Origin: a bacterium
Lineage (GTDB): Bacteria; JALSQH01
Direction of reading: 5' to 3'
Assembly: GCA_027004335.1 (NCBI GenBank)
Contig: JALTID010000012.1
Location: 1 to 5,480, forward strand
DNA length: 5,480 bases
Part shown: positions 1-5,480 of the stretch, piece by piece
How the letters are laid out: each line of letters opens with the position of its first letter
How positions within the stretch are numbered: the stretch's first letter is position 1
Made by a program: the position numbers and the translations under genes
Notes under the pieces: model-generated
The model's input: the letters and a program-made list of their open reading frames with translations, nothing else
Told to the model about the DNA's origin: nothing
Databases searched by the model: none

Positions 1-1172
1 GGCCCGGAAATACCTGCCTGAGTTGAAGAATAGATATGTAAAAATACAAGTGCGTCAATATTTGTTTCTTTCAGAGTTTGTTCAATGATTGCTGTATAGA
101 GGTTGAAGTCAAACATATCTCCTAAGTCAAGAGGGTTGGTGGGCCTTATCACATTTGCCCTGAAATGTTTTTGTATCTCTTTCAAAAAGTTATCTGAAAA
201 TTTTGCAAGTTGAAAACCATATCTTTCCACAGCATCAGCAGCAACAACTGCGTGTCCTCCTGATCTTGAAATAATTGCAATCTTGTTGCCCTTCATGGGA
301 GGCAGGGAAAACACTTTTGCAGCATTTACCATATTGTTGAGTGTATGGACCCTGACAAAGCCGAGCTGTTTTAGAACCGAATCTACAACCTTGTCATCTA
401 CTGAAAGAGAAGCTGTATGGGATCTTGCTATATTTTCACTTAATTTTCCAATATTTGCTTTGTGAACTATCACAGGTTTATTTACATGCTTGCCCACCGC
501 TACAAATTTTTTTCCATCTTTTATACCTTCAAGGTATATCGCTATTATTTTTGTACTTGGATCTGCGTTTAGATATTCAAGAAAATCTGTCTCGTCCATA
601 TTTGTTTTATTACCCAGGCTTACAAATTTATTTACCCCAAGGTTTTCAAATGAGAGGAGATCAATATAGGAAAGCCCGATTCCTCCACTCTGAGAGAGAA
701 TTGAGACAGATCCTATCTTAGCTCTTTGGGGGAAGAAGTAAGAAAATGGGAGAACCATACCTTTTTCAAGATTTATAATGCCAAGACCATTAGGTCCAAC
801 AAACCTGATATCATATTTTCTCGCTATTTCGTTTAGTTCAGTTTCAAGAGAGATTCGTTCTTCAGAAAATTCCCCGAATCCGGCTGTTTCAATTACTACC
901 CTTCTAATTCCCTTCTTTCCACAAGTTTCTAAAATTTGAGGTACTGTAAGGGCTGGTGTGATGATTACTCCAAGGTCAATACCAGGAGGTATGTCTTCAA
1001 GGTTACTTATAATCTGCTGTCCAAATATTACTCCTCCACGGGGGGAATACATATAGATTTTTCCTGGATATTCAAACCTTAAAAGATTCCCTACAATGAT
1101 TTTTCCTAAGTTGTTTTCACGAGGAGAAACTCCAAACACCACGATACTGTCAGGATAAAAGAGCTTTTCCAT
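1..1172 (-). CDS. Acyl-CoA synthetase (NDP-forming), acetate-CoA ligase alpha-type, C-terminus beyond window
   Basis: This enzyme family reversibly converts acyl-CoA, ADP and phosphate into the free acid, CoA and ATP through a phosphohistidine, usually to gain ATP at the end of fermentation. The window holds the first 390 codons; the frame is open to the left edge. Domains seen: an N-terminal CoA-binding Rossmann domain (about 1-135, opening with VVFGVSPREN and ending at FVGPNGLGIIN); a succinyl-CoA-ligase-like domain (about 145-290) with SQSGG at 161-164, VSLGNKTNMDETDFLEY and IYLEGIKDG; and the start of a third domain (from about 295, ISRSGGHAVVAADAVERYGF). His252 in SHTASL matches the phosphorylated histidine of the ADP-forming synthetases (usual motif SHTGSLAG). 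The start is fixed by GGAGG five bases upstream. Two family positions differ: GPNG where GPNC is usual, and SHTA where SHTG is usual. Because the end is missing, I cannot tell a free alpha subunit (about 460 residues) from an alpha-beta fusion (about 700). The substrate acid cannot be read from sequence. Confidence 0.92.
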   Translation of the reverse strand, partial: MEKLFYPDSIVVFGVSPRENNLGKIIVGNLLRFEYPGKIYMYSPRGGVIFGQQIISNLEDIPPGIDLGVIITPALTVPQILETCGKKGIRRVVIETAGFGEFSEERISLETELNEIARKYDIRFVGPNGLGIINLEKGMVLPFSYFFPQRAKIGSVSILSQSGGIGLSYIDLLSFENLGVNKFVSLGNKTNMDETDFLEYLNADPSTKIIAIYLEGIKDGKKFVAVGKHVNKPVIVHKANIGKLSENIARSHTASLSVDDKVVDSVLKQLGFVRVHTLNNMVNAAKVFSLPPMKGNKIAIISRSGGHAVVAADAVERYGFQLAKFSDNFLKEIQKHFRANVIRPTNPLDLGDMFDFNLYTAIIEQTLKETNIDALVFLHIYSSTQAGISG

Positions 1173-1177
1173 CACTG

Positions 1178-1182
1178 CCTCC
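1178..1182 (-). promoter_or_regulatory. Ribosome binding site of the NDP-forming synthetase
   Basis: The minus strand reads GGAGG followed by CAGTG and then ATG, which is a close match to anti-Shine-Dalgarno at a short but workable spacing. It identifies the ATG at 1172-1170 as the start. Confidence 0.85.
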
Positions 1183-1194
1183 AATTTTTCCTTT

Positions 1195-1223
1195 ATTGTA
1201 ACTATTGTAAATTGTTTTTTCAA
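1195..1223 (-). promoter_or_regulatory. Predicted sigma70 promoter for the NDP-forming synthetase
   Basis: On the minus strand, TTGAAA (-35, at 1223-1218) and TACAAT (-10, at 1200-1195) are separated by exactly 17 bases. Transcription would begin near 1188, leaving a leader of about 15 bases with the ribosome binding site just inside it. The element is interleaved with the plus-strand promoter at 1205-1233. The match is by eye; no transcript data are available. Confidence 0.65.
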
Positions 1224-1233
1224 AGGATATAAT
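1205..1233 (+). promoter_or_regulatory. Predicted sigma70 promoter for the AMP-forming acyl-CoA synthetase
   Basis: TTGTAA (-35, 1205-1210) and a perfect TATAAT (-10, 1228-1233) are separated by 17 bases. Transcription would begin near 1240, giving a leader of about 20 bases before the ATG at 1259. The -35 lies in the spacer of the opposing promoter, and the opposing -35 lies in this spacer. ATTGT occurs three times in direct orientation (1195, 1204, 1211) across the upstream part. Confidence 0.72.
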
Positions 1234-1246
1234 AATCAAAAACTGC

Positions 1247-1251
1247 GGAGG
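1247..1251 (+). promoter_or_regulatory. Ribosome binding site that decides the fadD start
   Basis: GGAGG ends one base before an ATG at 1253, which is too close to serve it, and seven bases before a second in-frame ATG at 1259, which is ideal. Translation therefore most likely starts at 1259, making the protein two residues shorter than the longest open frame. Confidence 0.8.
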
Positions 1252-1258
1252 AATGATT

Positions 1259-3079
1259 ATGGTTCAGGAAAATCTCGTACCTTATAGGAGTATTTATGAG
1301 ATGTTTAAAGCTGCTGTAGATGAAAGGGGTGATAGGCCTGGTTTGAAATACCTCAGTAACGGGGAATGGGTTCCCGTTTCCTGGAACCAGTGGTTTGGGA
1401 TGTCAAAGGCTATTGCCAAGGGATTAATAGCTCTGGGCATGGAAAAAGGGGATAAAGTTAACATTCTCTCTGCAACTAATTATAAATGGGTTATAACTGA
1501 TCTTGCCATTATTATGGGAGGTGGTGTTACTGTACCGATTTATCAGTCAAACACTGCAAGAGAGTGCCACTACATAGTTGATCATTCTGAATCAAAATTT
1601 ATTTTTGTGGAAAATAAGCTACAATTGGAGAAAATTCTTGCGATTAAAGATGAGTTGCCGAGGTTGCAAAAAATAATCGTTTTTAGTAATGAGGTCCCCG
1701 CTGGTGCAGGAGAGATGATAATGGGATTTGATGAACTTATTGAGTTTGGGAAGGCTCAGGATAATGATGAGCAGTTCTACAAAATTGCAGAGTCCCTTGA
1801 GCAGATGGATCTTGCATCAATTGTTTATACCTCGGGGACTACTGGAGTGCCCAAGGGGGTTATGCTTCCCCACAGAAATTTCATTTATATTGGAGCTGCG
1901 ATAAACAGGATTGTAAATTTTGATCCCGACAACGATGAAAACTTTGCTTGGCTTCCATATGCCCATATTCTTGGGAGAGCTGTTCAATATTCAATTATTT
2001 TTGCGAAGATTTGTACGAGTTTTTCCAGAGGGATTGATACCCTCCTTGAGGATATGCAGAATGCTAAGCCAACTTTTGTTGTAAGTGTGCCGAGAATTTA
2101 TGAAAAGATCTACACAAAGATCCAGGTTGGACTTGAGAGTGCAAGTCCTGTTAAAAGAGCTCTTTTTAACTGGACAATGGATGTAGGACGGAAGGTCAGT
2201 GAATTTAAACAGAAACAGGAACCCCTTCCGGCTACTCTTCAGCTGGAGTACAGACTTGCATATAAGCTGGTATTGAACAAAATACATGATCTCTTTGGGG
2301 GCAGGATCAGATTCTTTGTTTCAGGTGGTGCACCTCTTTCAAAGGATATTGCTGAGTTTTTTCATGCAGCTGATGTCTTGATCCTGGAAGGTTATGGATT
2401 AACTGAGACAACAGCTCCAGCTAATGTGAACAGACCCGATAAATATAAATTTGGAACTGTTGGCCCGGTTCTTCCAGGGACAGAAGAAAAAATTGCCGAT
2501 GATGGTGAGATTCTCATCCGGGGACCTGGAGTTATGACAGGTTACTATAAAAATCCAGAAGAAACAAGAGAAGCTCTTGATGATGAAGGGTGGTTTCACT
2601 CAGGTGATATTGGAGAATTTGATGAGGAAGGTTTTTTGAGAATTACCGACAGGAAGAAGGATATTATTGTTACAGCTGGTGGTAAGAATATTGCTCCGCA
2701 GTATATTGAGAATCTTATGAAAACTTCTCCCTATGTAAGTCAATGCTTTGTATATGGAGATAAGAGGAAATATTTAACTGCTCTCATTACCTTGGATTAT
2801 GAACAGGTAAAGGAGTATGCTGATTCCCATGGAATCCAGTATGAAAAACTTGAGGATCTTGCAAAGGATCCCCAGATTGACCAGCTTATCAAGGAAGAAA
2901 TCATGGGGAGAAATAAACAACTTGCTTCTTATGAAACTATTAAAAAGTATGTCATTCTCCCAGAGGATTTTACAATAGAAACTGGGGAATTGACTCCTTC
3001 ACTGAAGATGAAAAGGAAAGTAATTCTCAAGGAGTATCAGCATCTCCTCGATTCTTTGTATGAAGAAAAATTTGATTAA
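1259..3079 (+). CDS. fadD: Long-chain fatty acid-CoA ligase (AMP-forming), FadD/FAA1 type
   Basis: An ANL-superfamily enzyme that adenylates a fatty acid with ATP and transfers the acyl group to CoA, releasing AMP and PPi. This activates free fatty acids for breakdown or lipid synthesis at the cytoplasm-membrane boundary. With the start at 1259 the protein has 606 residues, a normal length for the COG1022 branch. All core motifs are present: the nucleotide loop YTSGTTGVPKG at 190-200, the adenine-binding YGLTET at 379-384, the ATP-ribose aspartate in SGDIGEFDEEGFL (D450), the hinge TDRKKDIIVTAGGKNIAP at 463-480, and the C-terminal GELTPSLKMKR, where Lys583 is the probable adenylation lysine. 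There is no signal peptide or membrane segment. A longer in-frame start at 1253 exists but sits against the ribosome binding site. The gene is transcribed alone, from its own promoter to a hairpin just after its stop. Long-chain specificity is inferred from family resemblance; a medium-chain or aryl substrate is possible, and the gene symbol is by family only. Confidence 0.92.
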   Translation: MVQENLVPYRSIYEMFKAAVDERGDRPGLKYLSNGEWVPVSWNQWFGMSKAIAKGLIALGMEKGDKVNILSATNYKWVITDLAIIMGGGVTVPIYQSNTARECHYIVDHSESKFIFVENKLQLEKILAIKDELPRLQKIIVFSNEVPAGAGEMIMGFDELIEFGKAQDNDEQFYKIAESLEQMDLASIVYTSGTTGVPKGVMLPHRNFIYIGAAINRIVNFDPDNDENFAWLPYAHILGRAVQYSIIFAKICTSFSRGIDTLLEDMQNAKPTFVVSVPRIYEKIYTKIQVGLESASPVKRALFNWTMDVGRKVSEFKQKQEPLPATLQLEYRLAYKLVLNKIHDLFGGRIRFFVSGGAPLSKDIAEFFHAADVLILEGYGLTETTAPANVNRPDKYKFGTVGPVLPGTEEKIADDGEILIRGPGVMTGYYKNPEETREALDDEGWFHSGDIGEFDEEGFLRITDRKKDIIVTAGGKNIAPQYIENLMKTSPYVSQCFVYGDKRKYLTALITLDYEQVKEYADSHGIQYEKLEDLAKDPQIDQLIKEEIMGRNKQLASYETIKKYVILPEDFTIETGELTPSLKMKRKVILKEYQHLLDSLYEEKFD

Positions 3080-3092
3080 GAGAGTGAGAATG

Positions 3093-3116
3093 AAGCGGGG
3101 CTCTGCCCCGCTTTAT
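3093..3116. terminator. Shared hairpin terminator between convergent genes
   Basis: AAGCGGGGC and GCCCCGCTT form a perfect 9-bp stem around a TCT loop (3093-3113). On the plus strand it is followed by a T-rich run (TTTATTTA), a good intrinsic terminator for the acyl-CoA synthetase gene 14 bases after its stop. On the minus strand it lies just beyond the stop of the lipoprotein gene, but the following tract (CATTCTCAC) is poor in T. Termination in that direction is probably weaker. Confidence 0.88.
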
Positions 3117-4046
3117 TTACTTTTTGGAAAGTTCCTGCTCTATTATGCTTTTTAGCTGTGCTTCTGGAAGAGCTCCTGGTATATATCTTCCATTTATAAA
3201 AAGAGTTGGTGTGGATCTTACTTGGAGTCTTAAAGCATTTTTAGCAGAATCTTCAATTTCCCCCTTTACCTTTTTGCTCTTAAGGCATTTCTTAAACTTA
3301 TTTAGGTTCAATCCTGCTTTCTTGGCTACTTCAAGGGATTTTGTCTCTATACTTTTCTTTGTAAGTTTTTGCTGATGGGTATAAAAATAATTGTAGAACT
3401 CCCAGAAAGCGTTTTTCTTCTGATCGTATGCGCACTGAGCGGCTTTTGCAGCATCCATAGCCCATGGGTGGATCTGAACCAGAGGAAAGTTTTTGAATGT
3501 GAATCTTATCTTACCCTGATAATTCTGCATGACCGTTCTCATTATGTTGTACATTTTGCCACAATAAGGGCACTCAAAATCAGCAAATTCCACTATTCGA
3601 ACAGGAGCATTTTTCGGTCCAATAGTTGGAGCATCTTTGGTGTTTATCATACTTTCATCCACGAAGTCTTCTTCCTCGTTCTGGATGGAGGCAAGGCTTC
3701 CATGTGTGGGGACAATGGGACCCATAAAAATGTATTTACCATCGTTGGTGATGTACAGATTGAATCTCTTCCCATATCCAGCTTGTTTCCACTCTACTCT
3801 CGCTTTTGCTACTCCGGGAATTACCGAGGAAGAAACTTTAAGGACCTTGATCTCAGCATTTTTGTTACCCCTTGCCATTTTTATCACAAAATCCTCTGCC
3901 ACTTTTTTAATGAGCTGTGTATCAAGTGGAGCTTGAGGGGCGACCTGGTTACTACTTCCTTTTTCTGAGGTAGTGGTTTTTTCACATCCAGCAGCCACAA
4001 AGATAAAAATAAGTAAAAGTAATGAGATGAGAACCTTCTTTTTCAT
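3117..4046 (-). CDS. Lipoprotein with DsbA-like thioredoxin domain (thiol-disulfide oxidoreductase)
   Basis: Predicted 309-residue envelope protein that makes or rearranges disulfide bonds in exported proteins. Residues 1-21 are a lipoprotein signal peptide: MKKK, a hydrophobic run, then lipobox VAAGC with Cys21 as the lipidated residue. A Ser/Thr/Gln-rich linker follows (to about 40). Next is a small domain (about 40-115) ending in FNLYITNDGKYIFMGPIVP, similar in feel to the N-terminal domains of DsbC/DsbG-like proteins but not firmly assignable. From about 137 comes a DsbA/Thioredoxin_4 domain: VRIVEFADFECPYCGKM with the redox pair Cys159-Cys162, a helical insertion (about 193-275), and the cis-proline loop RSTPTLFINGRYIPG (Pro280). 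Cys205 and Cys254 in the helical insertion form a likely second, structural disulfide, as in many proteins of this family. Whether it acts as oxidase or isomerase cannot be decided. No DsbB/VKOR or DsbD partner lies within the window. It appears to be a single-gene unit with its own promoter. Confidence 0.9.
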   Translation of the reverse strand: MKKKVLISLLLLIFIFVAAGCEKTTTSEKGSSNQVAPQAPLDTQLIKKVAEDFVIKMARGNKNAEIKVLKVSSSVIPGVAKARVEWKQAGYGKRFNLYITNDGKYIFMGPIVPTHGSLASIQNEEEDFVDESMINTKDAPTIGPKNAPVRIVEFADFECPYCGKMYNIMRTVMQNYQGKIRFTFKNFPLVQIHPWAMDAAKAAQCAYDQKKNAFWEFYNYFYTHQQKLTKKSIETKSLEVAKKAGLNLNKFKKCLKSKKVKGEIEDSAKNALRLQVRSTPTLFINGRYIPGALPEAQLKSIIEQELSKK

Positions 4047-4051
4047 TTAGT

Positions 4052-4058
4052 ACCTCCT
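4052..4058 (-). promoter_or_regulatory. Ribosome binding site of the DsbA-like lipoprotein gene
   Basis: The minus strand reads AGGAGGT, then ACTAA, then ATG. It is a near-complete anti-Shine-Dalgarno match and supports the start that gives the lipoprotein signal peptide. Confidence 0.88.
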
Positions 4059-4075
4059 GAAAAAATTTTCTTTTA

Positions 4076-4104
4076 ATAATATACTAAATGCAAATAATTT
4101 GCAA
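4076..4104 (-). promoter_or_regulatory. Predicted promoter of the DsbA-like lipoprotein gene
   Basis: On the minus strand, TTGCAA (-35, 4104-4099) and TATTAT (-10, 4081-4076) are 17 bases apart. An overlapping alternative -10, TATATT at 4083-4078, would give a 15-base spacer. Transcription would start around 4069, about 23 bases before the ATG. A palindrome overlaps the -35 and spacer. Confidence 0.5.
4089..4103. repeat. 15-bp palindrome, candidate operator
   Basis: TGCAAATAATTTGCA is a perfect inverted repeat with 7-bp arms around a single central base. It covers most of the -35 and part of the spacer of the lipoprotein promoter, a place where a dimeric repressor could block transcription. 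I do not recognise it as the box of a known regulator. AT-rich DNA can produce such repeats by chance. Confidence 0.4.
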
Positions 4105-4207
4105 TTGAAATCTTTCATCATGTTCCTCTTTTATCTCTTAGGGTATTGGTATCTAAAAAATAAAAGGAAAGATTTTTTTGTCCCGCTGTTGGTTAGGTAA
4201 TTCTCCT

Positions 4208-4236
4208 TTGATAATTTTTCCCCTCCGTGTTAGAAT
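4208..4236 (+). promoter_or_regulatory. Predicted sigma70 promoter of purB
   Basis: TTGATA (-35, 4208-4213) and TAGAAT (-10, 4231-4236) are separated by 17 bases. Transcription would begin around 4243, only about 20 bases before the ATG. That leaves no room for a purine riboswitch or attenuator in the leader. Upstream, from about 4105 to 4207, I see only AT-rich sequence with no gene or clear structure. Confidence 0.7.
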
Positions 4237-4249
4237 ATTACCTGCTTTC

Positions 4250-4260
4250 AAGGAGGTGAT
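4250..4260 (+). promoter_or_regulatory. Full-length Shine-Dalgarno of purB
   Basis: AAGGAGGTGAT can pair over 11 bases with the usual bacterial 16S rRNA 3' end. Its GGAGG core is seven bases from the ATG at 4264. This predicts strong initiation and settles the start codon. Confidence 0.92.
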
Positions 4261-4263
4261 TTT

Positions 4264-5480
4264 ATGATTCCCCGTTATACGAGAGATGAGATTGCCCACA
4301 TCTGGAGCGACGAGAATAAGTTTAAATTATGGCTTGAAATTGAGATAGCTGTTTGCGAAGCGTGGTCAAAATTGGGGAGAGTCCCCCCCGAAGCTGTGGA
4401 AAGAATAAAAAAAAATGCCTCATTTGAGGTTCAGAGGATCCTGGAGATAGAGCAGGTTACCAAGCACGATGTAATCGCCTTTATTGAAAATGTCTCTGAA
4501 TATATTGGAGAGGATGCGCAGTATCTTCATATTGGATTAACCAGTTCAGATCTCCTTGATACAGCTTTTGCCCTTCAGTTAAAACAGGCTGGAGAAATTA
4601 TTTTGAAAGAGATAGATAGGGTTCTTGATACTCTTAAAAGAAGGGCATATGAATTTAAAGACACTGTTATGATAGGCAGAACTCACGGGATTCATGCGGA
4701 ACCGATAACCTTTGGTTTTAAAATAGCTTCCTGGTACACCGAATTTAAAAGAGCAAGAAAACGACTTGAAAATGCCATTGAAAATATTTCTTACGGTAAG
4801 ATTTCCGGAGCTGTGGGTACATTTGCCGATGTTGAGCCGCAGGTGGAAGAATACGCCCTTGAGAAGTTAGGACTGAAGCCCGAGCCTGTCTCCACTCAGG
4901 TGGTACCAAGAGACAGGCATGCTGAGTTTTTTGCGGCTCTTGCTTTGATTGCCTCATCTGCTGAGAGAATAGCAGTGGAGATAAGGCATCTCCAGAGAAC
5001 AGAGGTAAGAGAGGCAGAGGAGTACTTTTCCCCTGGTCAGAAAGGCTCTTCAGCGATGCCCCACAAGAGGAACCCCATTTTATCTGAAAATATGTGTGGA
5101 CTTGCAAGGACTATAAGGGGATATTTAACTCCAGCTCTGGAAAATGTTGCCCTTTGGCACGAGAGAGATATAAGTCATTCCTCTGTGGAGAGAATGATCG
5201 CACCGGATGCCACAGTGCTTCTGGATTTTCTCCTCCACAGGCTTGGAACTGTGCTTGATAAACTTCTCGTCTATCCTGAGAAGATGATGGAAAACCTGAA
5301 CCTTACCCGCGGGTTGTTTTTTTCTCAGAGGGTTATGCTTGCTCTTATGGAAAAGGGGCTCGTTAGAAAAGATGCTTATGAGCTTGTTCAAAAACATGCA
5401 ATGGATGTATGGCAGGATAAAAATAGGGATCTCAAGAGCGAACTTAAAAGTGATCCTGAAGTGATGAAATATCTGTCTGA
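4264..5480 (+). CDS. purB: Adenylosuccinate lyase, C-terminus beyond window
   Basis: PurB cleaves fumarate from SAICAR in IMP synthesis and from adenylosuccinate in the step to AMP, as a cytoplasmic homotetramer. The window holds 405 codons with no stop; B. subtilis PurB is about 430 residues, so only a short tail is missing. Motifs of the fumarase/aspartase superfamily are all present: KHDV with His68, LHIGLTSSD with His89 (89-96), GRTHGIHAEP with His141 (138-147), and the signature loop GSSAMPHKRNP at 261-271, whose serines provide the catalytic base. The numbering matches B. subtilis PurB His68/His89/His141 without gaps, which supports the start. The gene has its own promoter and is divergent from the lipoprotein gene, rather than inside a visible pur operon; what follows it is unknown. 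An uninterrupted run of seven C (4383-4389) and one of nine A (4407-4415) fall in codons 40-51. Confidence 0.96.
   Translation, partial: MIPRYTRDEIAHIWSDENKFKLWLEIEIAVCEAWSKLGRVPPEAVERIKKNASFEVQRILEIEQVTKHDVIAFIENVSEYIGEDAQYLHIGLTSSDLLDTAFALQLKQAGEIILKEIDRVLDTLKRRAYEFKDTVMIGRTHGIHAEPITFGFKIASWYTEFKRARKRLENAIENISYGKISGAVGTFADVEPQVEEYALEKLGLKPEPVSTQVVPRDRHAEFFAALALIASSAERIAVEIRHLQRTEVREAEEYFSPGQKGSSAMPHKRNPILSENMCGLARTIRGYLTPALENVALWHERDISHSSVERMIAPDATVLLDFLLHRLGTVLDKLLVYPEKMMENLNLTRGLFFSQRVMLALMEKGLVRKDAYELVQKHAMDVWQDKNRDLKSELKSDPEVMKYLS

Noticed and set aside
283-721. Plus-strand open frames of 60 and 98 residues
   Set aside because: They are antisense to the NDP-forming synthetase, whose conserved motifs run uninterrupted through this stretch.
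1991-2599. Minus-strand open frames of 98 and 66 residues
   Set aside because: They are antisense to the AMP-forming synthetase and carry no family motif or translation signal.
3369-3968. 199-residue open frame on the plus strand
   Set aside because: It lies wholly opposite the DsbA-like lipoprotein gene, has no ribosome binding site, and its translation shows no recognisable motif. It is a shadow frame.
4123-4180. Loose inverted repeat (TTCCTCTTTTAT / ATAAAAGGAA) followed by a T7 run, looking like a terminator upstream of purB
   Set aside because: The arms are AT-rich, need a two-base bulge, are 25 bases apart, and the hairpin would lie before the purB promoter with no plus-strand transcript to end. 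Probably chance.
4105-4207. Possible purine riboswitch or small RNA before purB
   Set aside because: The predicted start site leaves a leader of only about 20 bases, and no conserved riboswitch core or GC-rich stem is visible.
4745-5107. 120-residue open frame on the minus strand
   Set aside because: It is opposite the conserved core of purB, with low-complexity Gln/Ser-rich translation and no ribosome binding site.

Overview
The window is moderately AT-rich bacterial chromosome with four closely packed protein-coding genes. Two are cut by the window edges. There is no sign of mobile elements, CRISPR, tRNA or rRNA. All starts have strong GGAGG-type ribosome binding sites. Each of the three intergenic regions can be read in detail: two contain sigma70-type promoters in both directions, and one contains a shared terminator. 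The organism looks like an anaerobic or deep-branching bacterium. This is inferred from the ADP-forming acyl-CoA synthetase, a family common in archaea and anaerobic bacteria, together with a lipid-anchored DsbA-like protein and a PurB of the B. subtilis/Thermotoga length class. No finer taxonomy can be supported from the sequence alone.

Layout. Positions 1-1172 (minus) hold the N-terminal 390 codons of an NDP-forming acyl-CoA synthetase (acetate-CoA ligase alpha type). An 86-bp divergent region follows, with two interleaved promoters pointing in opposite directions. Positions 1259-3079 (plus) hold a complete AMP-forming long-chain acyl-CoA synthetase (FadD/FAA1 type). A 37-bp convergent gap holds a strong hairpin terminator. 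Positions 3117-4046 (minus) hold a lipoprotein with a DsbA-like thioredoxin domain (CPYC). A 217-bp divergent region carries one promoter for each neighbour and a 15-bp palindrome. Positions 4264-5480 (plus) hold purB, adenylosuccinate lyase, missing its C-terminus.

How the genes relate. The first two genes both interconvert acyl-CoA and free acid, but with different nucleotide chemistry: reversible ADP+Pi versus ATP to AMP+PPi. They share one compact control region in which polymerase probably cannot occupy both promoters at once. The other two genes, for envelope thiol chemistry and purine synthesis, look like separate single-gene units with no clear functional link to the first pair. I did not find a convincing undescribed system. 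The most interesting signals are the overlapping divergent promoter between the two ligases, the palindrome in the lipoprotein promoter, and the homopolymer tracts early in purB.
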